From CAZBQJ01 sp964494085 (GTDB lineage: Bacteria; Patescibacteriota; Gracilibacteria; UBA1369), in assembly GCA_964494085.1 (NCBI GenBank), contig CAZBQJ010000001.1:248001-312000 (forward strand): 64,000 bases of DNA, read 5' to 3'. This document shows, piece by piece, positions 43,768 through 53,989 of the stretch. Position numbers and translations under genes: made by a program. Position 1 is the stretch's first letter, and every line of letters starts with the position of its first letter. The notes under the pieces were generated by a model. It was not told the origin of the DNA, searched no databases, and was given only the letters and a program-made list of their open reading frames with translations.

Positions 43768-46032
43768 ATGAACTATCGCAGTAGTAAATCAGCAGGCAAT
43801 TTCTTCGGTAATTTCCAATTGGATAGGAACAAAACTTTCCTGGGACTTGTGATTATCTTAACAGTGTTAATCCTGGTTCAACTCTTTTCCATCCAAGTTC
43901 TGGCCCATGACCATTACGCCCAAGTAGCAGCCAAAGAACACTATGGTTATAGCGAAATGCCAGCCCATCGAGGGGAGATTTTCATCAAAGACTACGCCTC
44001 TGGCGAAAATGTTCGTATAGCTACCAATTCCACGCTTTACCTGCTCTATGCCGACCCGACTTTAATCAAAAACAAGAAATTAGTTGCAGACCGTATAGTT
44101 CCCATGATTTTCGACCTCGATACTGCCAAAACACAGGATCAGGAACGGATCAAAAAGGCCATCAATCGGGCCAAGACCGCCGAGGAATTAAACGAAATCA
44201 AACCCTATACAGATGACCAACTCTATCAGAATTATTATAATGATGTATTGAGCAAAATCAGTTCTGATATTCGTCCTCTGATCGTGCTTAGTGGTAATTT
44301 AGATCCGGCTAAAGCAGATCATGTTCGCGAACTGAACTTGCCGGGAATTCAGGTCACGGATAACAACGAATTAAATGCTTTCCCTCCCCAGATTGTTGAC
44401 TTCAATACTACTTCTCAACAACTCGGTAGCATCTTGGAAGTTCCTCCTCTACAACTGGAAGCCACTTTGCGCGGGCGTAATCGTTATGTAGTCCTGGGCA
44501 AAAAAATCCAGCCCGAATTGGCTGCCAAAATCAAAGAAACCATCAGCAATGATGAAGGAAATAACTTTGCTGGACTGGGATTGAATGAAGAATATTATCG
44601 TTATTATCCGGAAGGCATATTGGCGGCAAATTTACTGGGATTTGTCAGTCCAACCGGCGATGGTAATTATGGGATCGAAGCAAAATTTAATACTGAATTA
44701 AAGGGAAAAAAGGGAGTTTTCCAAACCCAAAAAGACTCGATTGGCCGTCTGATCACCGTTGGAGACGACACCCTGATTCAGCCCGCCCAAGATGGAAAAA
44801 ATTATGTTTTAACCATCGATCGATCAATTCAAATGGCTGTCGAAACCAGGCTGAAAAAAGCGGTGGAAGACTATCGTGCTGATTCCGGGCAAGTCATAGT
44901 CATGGATCCCAAAACCGGTCGCATCTTGGCTATGGCCAATTACCCTTCCTTCGACCCCAATAATTATGGAACTGTTTATGACAAAGAAGAAATCAAATTA
45001 ACTGAAGATCAAATTCAAAATCTGGTTCCGGTAGCCAAGATCGATGATGCTTTCTGGTTGTATAGAAATATCATTGCCCAAGATAGATTAATGGTTTTCA
45101 AACGGATCCTCAACGATGGAACTGTGATTTATGAACACTATAAAAATAATATCGGGCCTGAAGCTTACCAAAATAAACCGGTTAGTGAGCCTTATGAACC
45201 CGGTTCGATTTTCAAGCCAATAGTCATGTCTATCGCCATTGATGATGGAGATGTCACCGCTGGAACCATTCATAATGACAGTGGTGTTCTAAAAGTTGAT
45301 GAATACTCCATCACCAATGTCTCGCCACATTGTACGGGTCGTCTCAATATGGCTCAGACATTGGCTTATTCCTGCAATACCGGTATGGGTTGGATTGCTC
45401 AAAAAATTGGTCGCAATCTCTTTTATAATTATCTGACCAGATACGGTTTTGGCGAAAGAACCGAGATCGAATTCGATAATGAAAATACCGGGAAATTGAC
45501 ACATTATAGTCAATGGGCAGATTCTGAACTAGTCACTCATGCTTTTGGCCAGGGTTTAACAGTTACTCCAATTCAAATGATTTCTGCCATATCCGCTATC
45601 GCCAACGGTGGTGTAATGATGCAGCCATTTATCATTGATAGTATCGAAAAAACAACCGGCAATTGGCTGAAAACCGACCCCATAGTTCTAAGTCAGATCA
45701 TCAAACCGGAAACCGCCAAAGTCATCACCCAGATGATGATCGGTGCAGTCGAAAATGGCGTATCAAGCAACAATCGCATGGATAGATATATGATCGCCGC
45801 CAAAACCGGTACGGCCCAAACCTATCGCAATGGCAAACCATTGAGTGGGGTTGGTACAACTTTCGCTTCGGTAGTCGGGTTTGGGCCTATCAACGATCCC
45901 CATTTCGTTATCCTGGCCAAACTTGATCGTCCACGGACCAGCGAATGGGCCGACACAACTACCAGTAATTTATTCAAATCAGTAGCTGAATATCTTTTCG
46001 AATACTACTCTTTCCCACCCGATCGTAAATAG
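43768..46032 (+). CDS. Class B penicillin-binding protein (PBP2/FtsI-like transpeptidase)
   Basis: 754 aa. One membrane anchor (residues 25-48, FLGLVIILTVLILVQLFSI), a dimerisation domain with MPAHRGEIF, and a C-terminal transpeptidase with SxxK at S480-K483, SCN at 535-537 and KTGTAQT from K679. It cross-links peptidoglycan during division or elongation, outside the membrane. The loop at residues 410-470 between dimerisation and active site is longer than usual. It stands alone, divergent from the M16 gene and convergent with the permease genes. Confidence 0.94.
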   Translation: MNYRSSKSAGNFFGNFQLDRNKTFLGLVIILTVLILVQLFSIQVLAHDHYAQVAAKEHYGYSEMPAHRGEIFIKDYASGENVRIATNSTLYLLYADPTLIKNKKLVADRIVPMIFDLDTAKTQDQERIKKAINRAKTAEELNEIKPYTDDQLYQNYYNDVLSKISSDIRPLIVLSGNLDPAKADHVRELNLPGIQVTDNNELNAFPPQIVDFNTTSQQLGSILEVPPLQLEATLRGRNRYVVLGKKIQPELAAKIKETISNDEGNNFAGLGLNEEYYRYYPEGILAANLLGFVSPTGDGNYGIEAKFNTELKGKKGVFQTQKDSIGRLITVGDDTLIQPAQDGKNYVLTIDRSIQMAVETRLKKAVEDYRADSGQVIVMDPKTGRILAMANYPSFDPNNYGTVYDKEEIKLTEDQIQNLVPVAKIDDAFWLYRNIIAQDRLMVFKRILNDGTVIYEHYKNNIGPEAYQNKPVSEPYEPGSIFKPIVMSIAIDDGDVTAGTIHNDSGVLKVDEYSITNVSPHCTGRLNMAQTLAYSCNTGMGWIAQKIGRNLFYNYLTRYGFGERTEIEFDNENTGKLTHYSQWADSELVTHAFGQGLTVTPIQMISAISAIANGGVMMQPFIIDSIEKTTGNWLKTDPIVLSQIIKPETAKVITQMMIGAVENGVSSNNRMDRYMIAAKTGTAQTYRNGKPLSGVGTTFASVVGFGPINDPHFVILAKLDRPRTSEWADTTTSNLFKSVAEYLFEYYSFPPDRK

Positions 46033-46067
46033 TTCCAAAGTAAATAGCCCCAAAATCTGACTTCGAC

Positions 46068-47300
46068 TTACTCATACCTCAAAGCCTCGATCGGGTTTAG
46101 TCGAGCGGCCTTTCTGGCCGGATATATACCAAACACCAAGCCAATCAAAATCGATACAACCAAGGAGATCAGCAAAGCTTCAATATTGATCAAAAATTCC
46201 CAGGTCGATTGATACCGGACAATCACCAGTGACAACAAATAAGAAGTCCCTATACCAAAACCTGCTCCCACCACGCTTCCTATAAAGGTCAGCGTGATCG
46301 CTTCAATCAGGAATTGTAACAATATGTCTGCACTGGTGGCCCCAACCGCTTTGCGCAACCCAATCTCCTGAGTACGTTGATTCACAGAAACAAACATTAT
46401 ATTCATAATTCCTATTCCCCCCACTAATAGAGAAATCGAAGCCACCAAAACGATAAACAAAGTCAGCACTGCCGAAACCGATGTAAATATCCCCAAAGCC
46501 TGCTCTTGACTGATGATTTGGAAATCATCTTTGGCAAAATCATTTTCCGGATTATCGATATTATGAAGTCGGCGCATAATATTTCGGGTATCAATAATCG
46601 CCTCATCGATATCCTCTTTTACCTCAGCCATAATTGTTTGAACATAGTCGACCCCAAATAAATATGTCTGCATTGTAGTTACAGGCAAAAACACCATATC
46701 GTCATAATTCTCAAAAGCATTGCCTCCTTGAGGTTCCATCAAACCAACCACTTTAAAATTCAGGCCTTTGATTTTCACATCTTTACCCACCGGATCTTGA
46801 TCACCAAACAAACGACCTGCCAATTTGTAACCAAGCACAACTATTCTGGTAACATTAGAAACGTCGGAGTCCTCGATAAACCTTCCCGACTGGGCATAAA
46901 AATTCAGTGTTTTGGAATAGCCGTTAGTAGTGCCCACTGCCTGAGTCCGCACATTCCCTCCTCCTGCTACGACAATAGCATCATACACTAAAAAGGGCGT
47001 AACATTACCCAAAAAATCAGCTTTACGAAGATTCAAATAATCACGGTATTTGACTCGATCAACGGTGACAATCGAGCCGGCCAAACCCTCCACTGGCGAA
47101 CCCGATTGAACATAAATTAAATTAGATCCAAAACTAGTAACAGTTCCCAGAATAAGTGACTCCGCCCCCTTGCCCAATGAAGTCATCAAAACTACCGCCC
47201 CAACACCAATAATTACTCCCAACATAGTCAAAACCGCACGTCCGCGATTTTCATTTACCGCTGTCCAGGCCACCTGAAAATATTTGATAATTCTATACAT
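46068..47300 (-). CDS. MacB-type ABC transporter permease (second copy)
   Basis: 410 aa with the MacB architecture: an N-terminal helix (MLGVIIGVGAVVLMTSLGKGAE), a MacB_PCD periplasmic domain (residues 45-230) and three C-terminal helices of the FtsX domain, including the GGIGIMNIMFVSV(N)QRTQEIGLRKAVGA signature. It shares TAATG with the preceding permease gene, so they are coupled. The two permeases are clear paralogues and probably form a heterodimer. Confidence 0.92.
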   Translation of the reverse strand: MYRIIKYFQVAWTAVNENRGRAVLTMLGVIIGVGAVVLMTSLGKGAESLILGTVTSFGSNLIYVQSGSPVEGLAGSIVTVDRVKYRDYLNLRKADFLGNVTPFLVYDAIVVAGGGNVRTQAVGTTNGYSKTLNFYAQSGRFIEDSDVSNVTRIVVLGYKLAGRLFGDQDPVGKDVKIKGLNFKVVGLMEPQGGNAFENYDDMVFLPVTTMQTYLFGVDYVQTIMAEVKEDIDEAIIDTRNIMRRLHNIDNPENDFAKDDFQIISQEQALGIFTSVSAVLTLFIVLVASISLLVGGIGIMNIMFVSVNQRTQEIGLRKAVGATSADILLQFLIEAITLTFIGSVVGAGFGIGTSYLLSLVIVRYQSTWEFLINIEALLISLVVSILIGLVFGIYPARKAARLNPIEALRYE

Positions 47301-48538
47301 TATTCAGTTCTTAAACAAGTCATTGGATCAAGTCTAGAGGCGCTTCTAGCCGGATACATTCCAAAAACCAGGCCAATTCCAACCGAAATTATAAAAGCCA
47401 CCAAAACTGATTCCCAATTGATAATAAACTCCCACCCTAACTGTAAATTATTCAAAACCTGAGCGATCAACCATGACCCGGCAATGCCCACAATTACGCC
47501 CAATATACCGGCCACAAAAGTCAGCACTACTGCTTCAATCAAAAATTGTAGCAGTATATCAGAGTTATTCGCCCCCACCGCCTTGCGCAAACCAATCTCT
47601 CTGGTTCTCTCAGTCACTGCTACCAACATAATATTCATTATTCCAATTCCCCCAACCAACAAGGAAATAGCCGCAATAGCCACCAAAAAAAGCGTCATCG
47701 TATCAGCGACCTGTCGAAACATCTCCGCTCCATCGACCTGACTGACAACTTTAAAGTCATCCTTATCAGGATCATCAGTAGGATTGTAAATAGCATGCCT
47801 CCTGCGTAAAAATATCCTTAAACTTTCGGTAGTATCATCAAGTGAATCAGTGCTTTTTGCATTAGCTAACAAGGTCATCACATAATCTACACCAAAAATC
47901 GAGGCTCTCATGGTCGTCAAAGGAATGATTGGCCTTTCATCAAAATCTTGGAAAAATCTTGTCCCTTGACGGCCCATCACTCCGATAACCTGAAAGTTAT
48001 ACCCACCAATTTTAACATTTTTCCCGATGGGGTCCTGATCGCCAAACAACTCACCGGCATTTTTGTGACCCAAAACAATCACCCGGCGGGAATTGGTCAA
48101 ATCATCAGGGCTGATAAAACGACCTATTTGAACCTCGGCATTAACGGCTTTAGTATAGTTCTCATTAGTTCCAATCAATCTCACCCTTTGATTCTGGCTT
48201 TGATAACTCATGATCGTCGAATAGACCAATAAAGGCGCGACGTCTTCGACATAATCCAACTCTTTAACCGCCAAATAATCTTTGTATTTAATCTTATCAA
48301 CTGCGGTAATCGACGGAGGTCCCGCTTGAGAACCACCGCCAGGTTGTACAAACAGACTTCTATTACCAAAACTTTCAATCGAAGAAAGGATCATAGCTTC
48401 AGCCCCTTTGCCCACAGAAACCATCAAAATTACCGAGCCAATACCGATAATAATCCCCAGCATCGTCAGAAATGACCGCTTTTTATTGCTCCACAAAGAA
48501 GTTAAAGAAATCTTAATAAATTTGACGATTCTGCTCAT
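47300..48538 (-). CDS. MacB-type ABC transporter permease (first copy)
   Basis: 412-aa paralogue of the downstream permease with the same order of domains: TMLGIIIGIGSVILM helix, MacB_PCD domain, and FtsX helices with GGIGIMNIMLVAVTERTREIGLRKAVGA. The start overlaps the ATPase stop as TAATG, and its own stop overlaps the second permease. In Gram-negatives MacB is mechanotransmitting; here, without an outer membrane partner gene nearby, it more likely exports a peptide or lipid substrate. Confidence 0.92.
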   Translation of the reverse strand: MSRIVKFIKISLTSLWSNKKRSFLTMLGIIIGIGSVILMVSVGKGAEAMILSSIESFGNRSLFVQPGGGSQAGPPSITAVDKIKYKDYLAVKELDYVEDVAPLLVYSTIMSYQSQNQRVRLIGTNENYTKAVNAEVQIGRFISPDDLTNSRRVIVLGHKNAGELFGDQDPIGKNVKIGGYNFQVIGVMGRQGTRFFQDFDERPIIPLTTMRASIFGVDYVMTLLANAKSTDSLDDTTESLRIFLRRRHAIYNPTDDPDKDDFKVVSQVDGAEMFRQVADTMTLFLVAIAAISLLVGGIGIMNIMLVAVTERTREIGLRKAVGANNSDILLQFLIEAVVLTFVAGILGVIVGIAGSWLIAQVLNNLQLGWEFIINWESVLVAFIISVGIGLVFGMYPARSASRLDPMTCLRTE

Positions 48539-49272
48539 TATTTTTGGTAATGATCAATACTGATGCGATTTTTGACTTGTTCGATTTTCTCCACCAATCC
48601 ATCTTTGATGTGAACAATCCTTTCGGCATTCTGGGCAGTCACACTTTCATGAGTTACCAAAATAATAGTGTGCCCATTCTTATTTAATCTTTGAAAGATT
48701 TCCATCACTTGTTTTCCGGATTTGGAATCCAGATTTCCGGTTGGTTCATCCGCAAAAATCACTGAAGGAGAATTCACCAAGGCACGGGCAATCGCCACTC
48801 TTTGTTTCTCACCTCCGGAAAGATTGGTCGGTGAAAAGTCTACACGATTGCTTAGGCCAACTGAATCCAGAGCATTCAAAGCTTTCTCACGATGATGATC
48901 ATTTTCTCTAGCATAGAGCAGTGGCAACATCACATTTTCCAAAACTGACGCATGTGGCATCAAGAAAAAGGATTGGAAAACAAAGCCGATCCGATCTCGG
49001 CGAATCATCGCCAAATCATCATCAGTCAGTTTACTTACATTGATATCCTCAAAAAAATATTCTCCCTGAGTCGGTTTATCCAAAAACCCCAAGATATGCA
49101 TCAAAGTCGATTTCCCAGATCCCGAAGGGCCCATTATGGCTATAAATTCACCCTGCCTGATTTTTAAATCGATACCATGAAGGACTGGAGTGGGAGTCCC
49201 TTCAGAATAATAAGTCTTATGAAGGTTCTTTACACTGATGATCTGATTCTCTTGATGATGATCATTTGTCAT
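48538..49272 (-). CDS. MacB/LolD-type ABC transporter ATPase
   Basis: 244 aa. Walker A GPSGSGKST, Q-loop FVFQSFFLMP, signature NLSGGEKQRVAIARAL, Walker B VIFADEPTGNLD and the H-loop VTHES are all intact. It powers the two permeases that follow. The start overlaps the membrane fusion gene by 11 nt. A His/Asp-rich NDHHQEN N-terminus is of no known meaning. Confidence 0.95.
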   Translation of the reverse strand: MTNDHHQENQIISVKNLHKTYYSEGTPTPVLHGIDLKIRQGEFIAIMGPSGSGKSTLMHILGFLDKPTQGEYFFEDINVSKLTDDDLAMIRRDRIGFVFQSFFLMPHASVLENVMLPLLYARENDHHREKALNALDSVGLSNRVDFSPTNLSGGEKQRVAIARALVNSPSVIFADEPTGNLDSKSGKQVMEIFQRLNKNGHTIILVTHESVTAQNAERIVHIKDGLVEKIEQVKNRISIDHYQK

Positions 49273-51253
49273 TAGTTTTGACTATAATTTCTTGCCCTTC
49301 AGAAAGTCCTTCCTTGATCTCGATATCTCCCTGCAAATTTCGAATTCCCGTCTGAACATCAATATCTTTCACCAAACCATTTTCCAATATTCTCACATAG
49401 TTTCGCCCATTGTCGGACTGTATCGACTTTTCCGGAACGGTCAAAGCCCCTTTAACTTCCTTCAAGACTATATCTACAGTCGCCGTCATACCCGGCTTGA
49501 TTCGTGGATCAGTGCTATCCACAATCACCTCTGCTTTATAGAAAACTACACCCTGAATAGTGGTTTGGACTGGATCAATCTGAGCGATTGTTCCATGGAA
49601 CAGGTCATCACCAATCGCATCAAAAGTAATTTCCGCTTCATCTCCGGCCTTCAATTTATTGATATCCACTTCTGCAATTTCCGCACTAATCTTGAATTTC
49701 TGATCGGAAATCATTTCAAAAACAGGGATATTGTCGGCTGCGGCCACAGCTCCGGAGGAAACAACATCTTCACCCACCTCGATGTTACTGCGTGACAATT
49801 TACCATCAATGGGCGCCCTTAATAAGGTTTTTTCCAAGGATTCCTGGGCCAATTCAACAGCAATCTGACTGGCAGCAATTTGAGTACGTAAAAACGCTAC
49901 ATCTACAGCTCTGGGCCCGGCTTTCACTTGACGCAAATTGGCATTCGCCGAATCAATATCCGCCAAAGCCATCTGATATTGAGCCTGCAAATCCCTGATA
50001 TTTGCCTCTCTGGAGTTCAGATCGATCCGATGATCCAGCTTGGCTTGAGCCACCGCCTGTACTTGTTGGTCATATTGACTTTGGGCGGAAACCACAGCTG
50101 AATCCTGGGCGTCACTACTGCTACCCAAGCCTAATTCAGCACTGATCAGCGCCTGGTATTTGGCGTTTAAAACGCTTAAACCGGTGGCCAGGCTACTGCT
50201 ATCAGCTTGTAATTTAGTAATAGCAGCATCAAAGAGTGGCTTGGAAGTAATACTGACCTGGAAAGAACTCATATTATCCAAAGTCATCTTCAAAGCAGAC
50301 AATAAATCCCCCATATACTGCTGCTCACGTCGGGTATATGATTTCAAATCATCGATCGAAATATCGGTAGTTGCATTTATTTCGGCCAATAAATCATTAT
50401 AATCAGCGTTAATAGCATTATAAATCGGTTTTGCCCCTGATCTCAGCAAGTAATCCAATTGTTCAAAGTCCCCATTATTTTGATTATTTTTCACATCATC
50501 AATTATCACCGATTTTAAATCCAATAAACTTTGCTGCAATTGTGAACCGGCCGTATAAAGTTGGGCTTGTAAATCCTTTTGGGCCGTCTGGACCACTTGT
50601 TCAGAAGTTTGACCGGTATTTCCCTGATTCTTCAAAGCATAATCCAGTTTATTTTGAGCATCATCAAGCTGTAATTGAAGTCGTTTTTCATCTTCCAGAT
50701 ATTTCTGTTTGATTAAATATATTTCATCTTTAGCATTATTCCAATCAGTAGAAACCCTCTCGCTAGCCGCTTCTGTCTTCTTCACAGCTGTTTCAGCAAT
50801 GGCGATTTCTTCATTGGTTGAGCCAGCCAGCCTTTGGTTCAAATTAGCCTGAGCCGCCTGCAAGTTTGTCTTGGCCTGATTCAACTGTAATTCCTGATCT
50901 CGATTCTTCAAATTAGCGATGACATCACCTGCTTTGAGTTGATCACCTAACCTATAATTAACTTTCTCCAATTGTCCGGAAGCTCTGAAAGTCAGGTTAA
51001 TCGTCGCCCCTGCCTCCAAATTACCGGTTATTTCCACTGTTTCACGTAAATCCATTTTTCTCACTGTCGCAAATTCATATTTATTGGATTTATTGGCACC
51101 GGACATATAAGCATAAATACCACCAGCGGCCAGCAAGATTATCAATAATAAAACTACCCTGGTAGTCCATTTTCTTTTCCCCGATGACAGCCTTTCCTGA
51201 GAAAGCTTTTCGCCTAAACCAACTGATCCATTATTTTCTTTACTTGCCTTCAT
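49262..51253 (-). CDS. HlyD/MacA-family membrane fusion protein
   Basis: 663 aa, the first gene of the export operon. One N-terminal membrane helix (residues 32-49), a lipoyl/barrel-sandwich half near GQLEKVNYRLGDQLKAGDVIANL, a very long coiled-coil hairpin (residues 115-440, with two separate helical stretches), the second half-motif LLRAPIDGKLSRSNIEVGEDV near 480, and beta-barrel and membrane-proximal domains. The hairpin is about three times longer than in MacA, perhaps to span a thick wall or S-layer. Its exact partner is the MacB-like complex encoded downstream. Confidence 0.92.
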   Translation of the reverse strand: MKASKENNGSVGLGEKLSQERLSSGKRKWTTRVVLLLIILLAAGGIYAYMSGANKSNKYEFATVRKMDLRETVEITGNLEAGATINLTFRASGQLEKVNYRLGDQLKAGDVIANLKNRDQELQLNQAKTNLQAAQANLNQRLAGSTNEEIAIAETAVKKTEAASERVSTDWNNAKDEIYLIKQKYLEDEKRLQLQLDDAQNKLDYALKNQGNTGQTSEQVVQTAQKDLQAQLYTAGSQLQQSLLDLKSVIIDDVKNNQNNGDFEQLDYLLRSGAKPIYNAINADYNDLLAEINATTDISIDDLKSYTRREQQYMGDLLSALKMTLDNMSSFQVSITSKPLFDAAITKLQADSSSLATGLSVLNAKYQALISAELGLGSSSDAQDSAVVSAQSQYDQQVQAVAQAKLDHRIDLNSREANIRDLQAQYQMALADIDSANANLRQVKAGPRAVDVAFLRTQIAASQIAVELAQESLEKTLLRAPIDGKLSRSNIEVGEDVVSSGAVAAADNIPVFEMISDQKFKISAEIAEVDINKLKAGDEAEITFDAIGDDLFHGTIAQIDPVQTTIQGVVFYKAEVIVDSTDPRIKPGMTATVDIVLKEVKGALTVPEKSIQSDNGRNYVRILENGLVKDIDVQTGIRNLQGDIEIKEGLSEGQEIIVKTNDK

Positions 51254-51388
51254 AATTCAATTTTGTTTTACCGAAAAAGGATAGCCTTATGAGCAGCTTA
51301 AGGCAATATTTAGTTGAACGGATTTCGAGTTTATATTTTCACCTAGCCTGATGTCTTTCCTTCAAGGCTTTCAACTCAGAGTAAAAAA

Positions 51389-51397
51389 TGCTATAAT
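51389..51397 (+). promoter_or_regulatory. Extended -10 promoter for the 51422 gene
   Basis: TGCTATAAT, identical to the box at 10535, placing the transcription start near 51404, about 18 nt before the ATG. Confidence 0.6.
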
Positions 51398-51421
51398 ACC
51401 AAGATTTTAAAAAAAACTTCT

Positions 51422-51892
51422 ATGACTCGTGATCCATCAACTCTTCGAGCTTTACCAGACCATCCGGAAACTCCGTCTATTGCCAGAGAAATTGCTGAGC
51501 ACATACTCACCAACCCGGATTTCATCTTTGACGAATATCAAAAGTTATCAAAAATCCTCAGTGCCAAGCCATCTTATAAGCCTCGTGAGGTGAGTATAAT
51601 TTATCGCCGCGAACTGGGTAATCCTAAAAAAAATCCACAATTCCTATTCGATCAAATGGCCGTCAGCTGGTTGATATTGAATACCGACAAACCAATCGTG
51701 ACTCCCGTCGAAATGGTTAATCTCGTCCAAACATTATCCGGGATCAATAGTAGCGACCTGGCTGAAGAGACTTCAGAGGAAGTTGAACAACTGTCGGCCG
51801 ATATTTCCCAAAAAGTTCAACGAGAACTACTGGAGCAGGATGACAATGATATTTCAGCTTGGGTAGCTAAACACGCGGGGGAAGAAGAATAG
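51422..51892 (+). CDS. Hypothetical protein, 156 aa
   Basis: Not recognised. An N-terminal SIAREIAEHILTNPDFIFDEYQ helix, a central basic KPREVSIIYRRELGNPKKNP, and a strongly acidic C-terminus (EETSEEVEQ...HAGEEE). Soluble, monocistronic under its own extended -10 promoter. It converges with the DUF3352 gene, 4 nt apart. Confidence 0.6.
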   Translation: MTRDPSTLRALPDHPETPSIAREIAEHILTNPDFIFDEYQKLSKILSAKPSYKPREVSIIYRRELGNPKKNPQFLFDQMAVSWLILNTDKPIVTPVEMVNLVQTLSGINSSDLAEETSEEVEQLSADISQKVQRELLEQDDNDISAWVAKHAGEEE

Positions 51893-51896
51893 CCCG

Positions 51897-53684
51897 TTAG
51901 TTATTAGCGATATGGAGAAAGGCCTCAGAATGGAGGTGGTTCTTTTCAATTGAATTGGTTCCAAAGACCAAACTCTTGATCGGTGAAACATAAGATTTTA
52001 TCAATTGATAGGGTTCCGGTGTTCCAGGCAAGGCGCCACTGTCTTTGGCCAGCTGCATCAGTCGATCGGCATAAACAGCTATTTGTCCGGGGGCAACATA
52101 ACCAATCGAGCCTTTAGCATCGTTTAAATAACTCATTGCTTTCTGATATTCCTGGCCTTTTGAAACACTGTGGGCTTGCCCATAATTTTTCTCCAAATCA
52201 GGAGTCAAAGCGAAAACCATAACGTTATCCGGCAACAAGCCATAATAAAATTCTATTTTCTGGCCGCTCATTTTTTTCGAGATTACCGGTGGCATCTGTA
52301 TCAGCAAAGGATCAATATTTAATTTGAATTTCCAGAGCTTGGCAGGAGTGACTTCCTCTTTGGTCATTAATAGCTCCAAATCCGGACTGTCTTTTTTAGC
52401 CAGAGTGAAAAGCTGGTCAAACCCATCATTAATTTTTGCCGCTACTTTGGCAGCACTGTCAGGATTACTGCTGGCGTCGAGGTAGAAACCAATAGTTGGT
52501 AGAACCGAACTGTTATCCTCTAGAATCATCGCAAACCCCTTATCCAAAATCGGTAAAACATCTTTTTCCAAATCCAAATCCTGGGAATGGAGATAATCCC
52601 GCATTTCCTTCATATTATCATCAAAGTCAGGGTTATTTTTACCGATTTCCAAGAATCTAGTATAGGCTGCCTGCAAATTATTTCCTTCTATATAAACCAC
52701 TGCGTCTTGGGCCGGTATTTTGTCTGCCAAATAGACTTTATCAACCCCTCCCACTGACTTGTTCAAATCCACTCCAGTTTTGCCAACCACATCTCCACTC
52801 AACCGAATCCCATCCTTTTCAGCACTCACCAAAACAATTTCCGCGGCAATATCTGTTACATTTGTTCCACCATTCAGTGAGTTGAGGGATTGGACCAGAT
52901 CTTTTCCATCAGACGAAGTTTCGGACATAAAATCTACAACTTTGGAGAAATCACCATAGATTAGAGCGATGGATGGTTTGTAATATTTATTCACCGTTTG
53001 CTGATATACAGAGTTATCTGCCAAAGGGTTTTTCCCAGCCCGCTCATTGTCTACGCCTGCTTTCAAACTTTCTAAGCTGGTAGTCACGACAGCCAAATCA
53101 TTATAACGGAAGATATATGCGGGCAAATCAGCCAGATCAGTTTCGGTAAAATAATTCTGGCCATTATAACTGTCTTGTTTCAGTTTACCCTTTTCTACTT
53201 GCCTTTGTAGAAGGCCGTCAAATTTACCTTGATCCGCTAAAGTCATGGCCAAAACCGCTTTAACCTCTGTTGAATCTGACGTAGTTTCAGTCGATAAAGC
53301 TTTTCCAGGAGCTACAGCCAGATACATCTCACTCTTTTCATTTAAAATCGGCAAAATATCTTTCTCATAATCCAGGCCCATTTCATCCAGATTTGCTCCT
53401 TGTTTAAACCCAACATTAAATTCATCAACCAGAGCTCCCATTGGATCATTGGGGAAATAGGAGTTAAGCGTCTTCAAATTGGCAATCTGTCCCTCATCCT
53501 GAGTTCCTACCTTAATTAAAAGAAAAGTATCTGCCGGCCACATTGATTCAATTTTCACACCCTGGGGTGAGACAAATCTACCCTGGTCATTGGCAGTCTG
53601 CTGACAACCGGCCAACAAGAACAAACTAAAAACCCCCAAGGCTAGAATTCGGGGAGTAATTGTTGTAACTCTATTCTCAACCAT
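51897..53684 (-). CDS. DUF3352 lipoprotein
   Basis: 595 aa with lipoprotein signal ending LFLLAGC (C27). The ectodomain matches DUF3352: it opens IESMWPADTFLLIKVG, then carries two similar halves, each with a LDEMGLDYEKDILPIL or LDLEKDVLPIL segment and AVVTTSLESLKAG. The SLH protein at 12106 seems to share this layout. DUF3352 proteins are envelope proteins of unknown role. It follows the L33 gene by 50 nt on the same strand. Confidence 0.85.
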   Translation of the reverse strand: MVENRVTTITPRILALGVFSLFLLAGCQQTANDQGRFVSPQGVKIESMWPADTFLLIKVGTQDEGQIANLKTLNSYFPNDPMGALVDEFNVGFKQGANLDEMGLDYEKDILPILNEKSEMYLAVAPGKALSTETTSDSTEVKAVLAMTLADQGKFDGLLQRQVEKGKLKQDSYNGQNYFTETDLADLPAYIFRYNDLAVVTTSLESLKAGVDNERAGKNPLADNSVYQQTVNKYYKPSIALIYGDFSKVVDFMSETSSDGKDLVQSLNSLNGGTNVTDIAAEIVLVSAEKDGIRLSGDVVGKTGVDLNKSVGGVDKVYLADKIPAQDAVVYIEGNNLQAAYTRFLEIGKNNPDFDDNMKEMRDYLHSQDLDLEKDVLPILDKGFAMILEDNSSVLPTIGFYLDASSNPDSAAKVAAKINDGFDQLFTLAKKDSPDLELLMTKEEVTPAKLWKFKLNIDPLLIQMPPVISKKMSGQKIEFYYGLLPDNVMVFALTPDLEKNYGQAHSVSKGQEYQKAMSYLNDAKGSIGYVAPGQIAVYADRLMQLAKDSGALPGTPEPYQLIKSYVSPIKSLVFGTNSIEKNHLHSEAFLHIANN

Positions 53685-53734
53685 GGGGGTAAAATTTAAA
53701 TTGTAATTTTATTTTATCTTAGTAAACCAATGAT

Positions 53735-53917
53735 TTATTTGGATCCTTTTTTGGTATCTTTACGCTTATGTGTAGTGTGTTTACGGCATTGTTTACAAAA
53801 CATATCCAATTCCTTGGTGATTTTGTCATTATTCTTTTTGTTGTAAGCAGTCGTTTTCTTGGGTGCTCCACAGACGCTGCAATACCAGGTACAGAATGTG
53901 CTTTTTCCTCTTGCCAT
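53735..53917 (-). CDS. rpmG: 50S ribosomal protein L33
   Basis: 60 aa with the zinc-ribbon form of L33: CSVCGAP in the N-terminal half and CKQCRKHTTHK in the C-terminal half (C+ type), plus the YNKKNNDKITKELDMF core. The basic end KRKDTKKGSK is typical. It stands apart from other ribosomal genes here. Confidence 0.9.
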   Translation of the reverse strand: MARGKSTFCTWYCSVCGAPKKTTAYNKKNNDKITKELDMFCKQCRKHTTHKRKDTKKGSK

Positions 53918-53989
53918 ATATATGAGCTACGAATAATTTTACCACAGGAGTTTAGCTCAATTCACCTAATAGTCAAGCGAAATTGTCTT

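Noticed and set aside
46068..51253. Complete tripartite MacAB-TolC efflux pump
   Set aside because: No outer-membrane channel gene is present and the rest of the window gives no sign of an outer membrane; only the inner parts are encoded.
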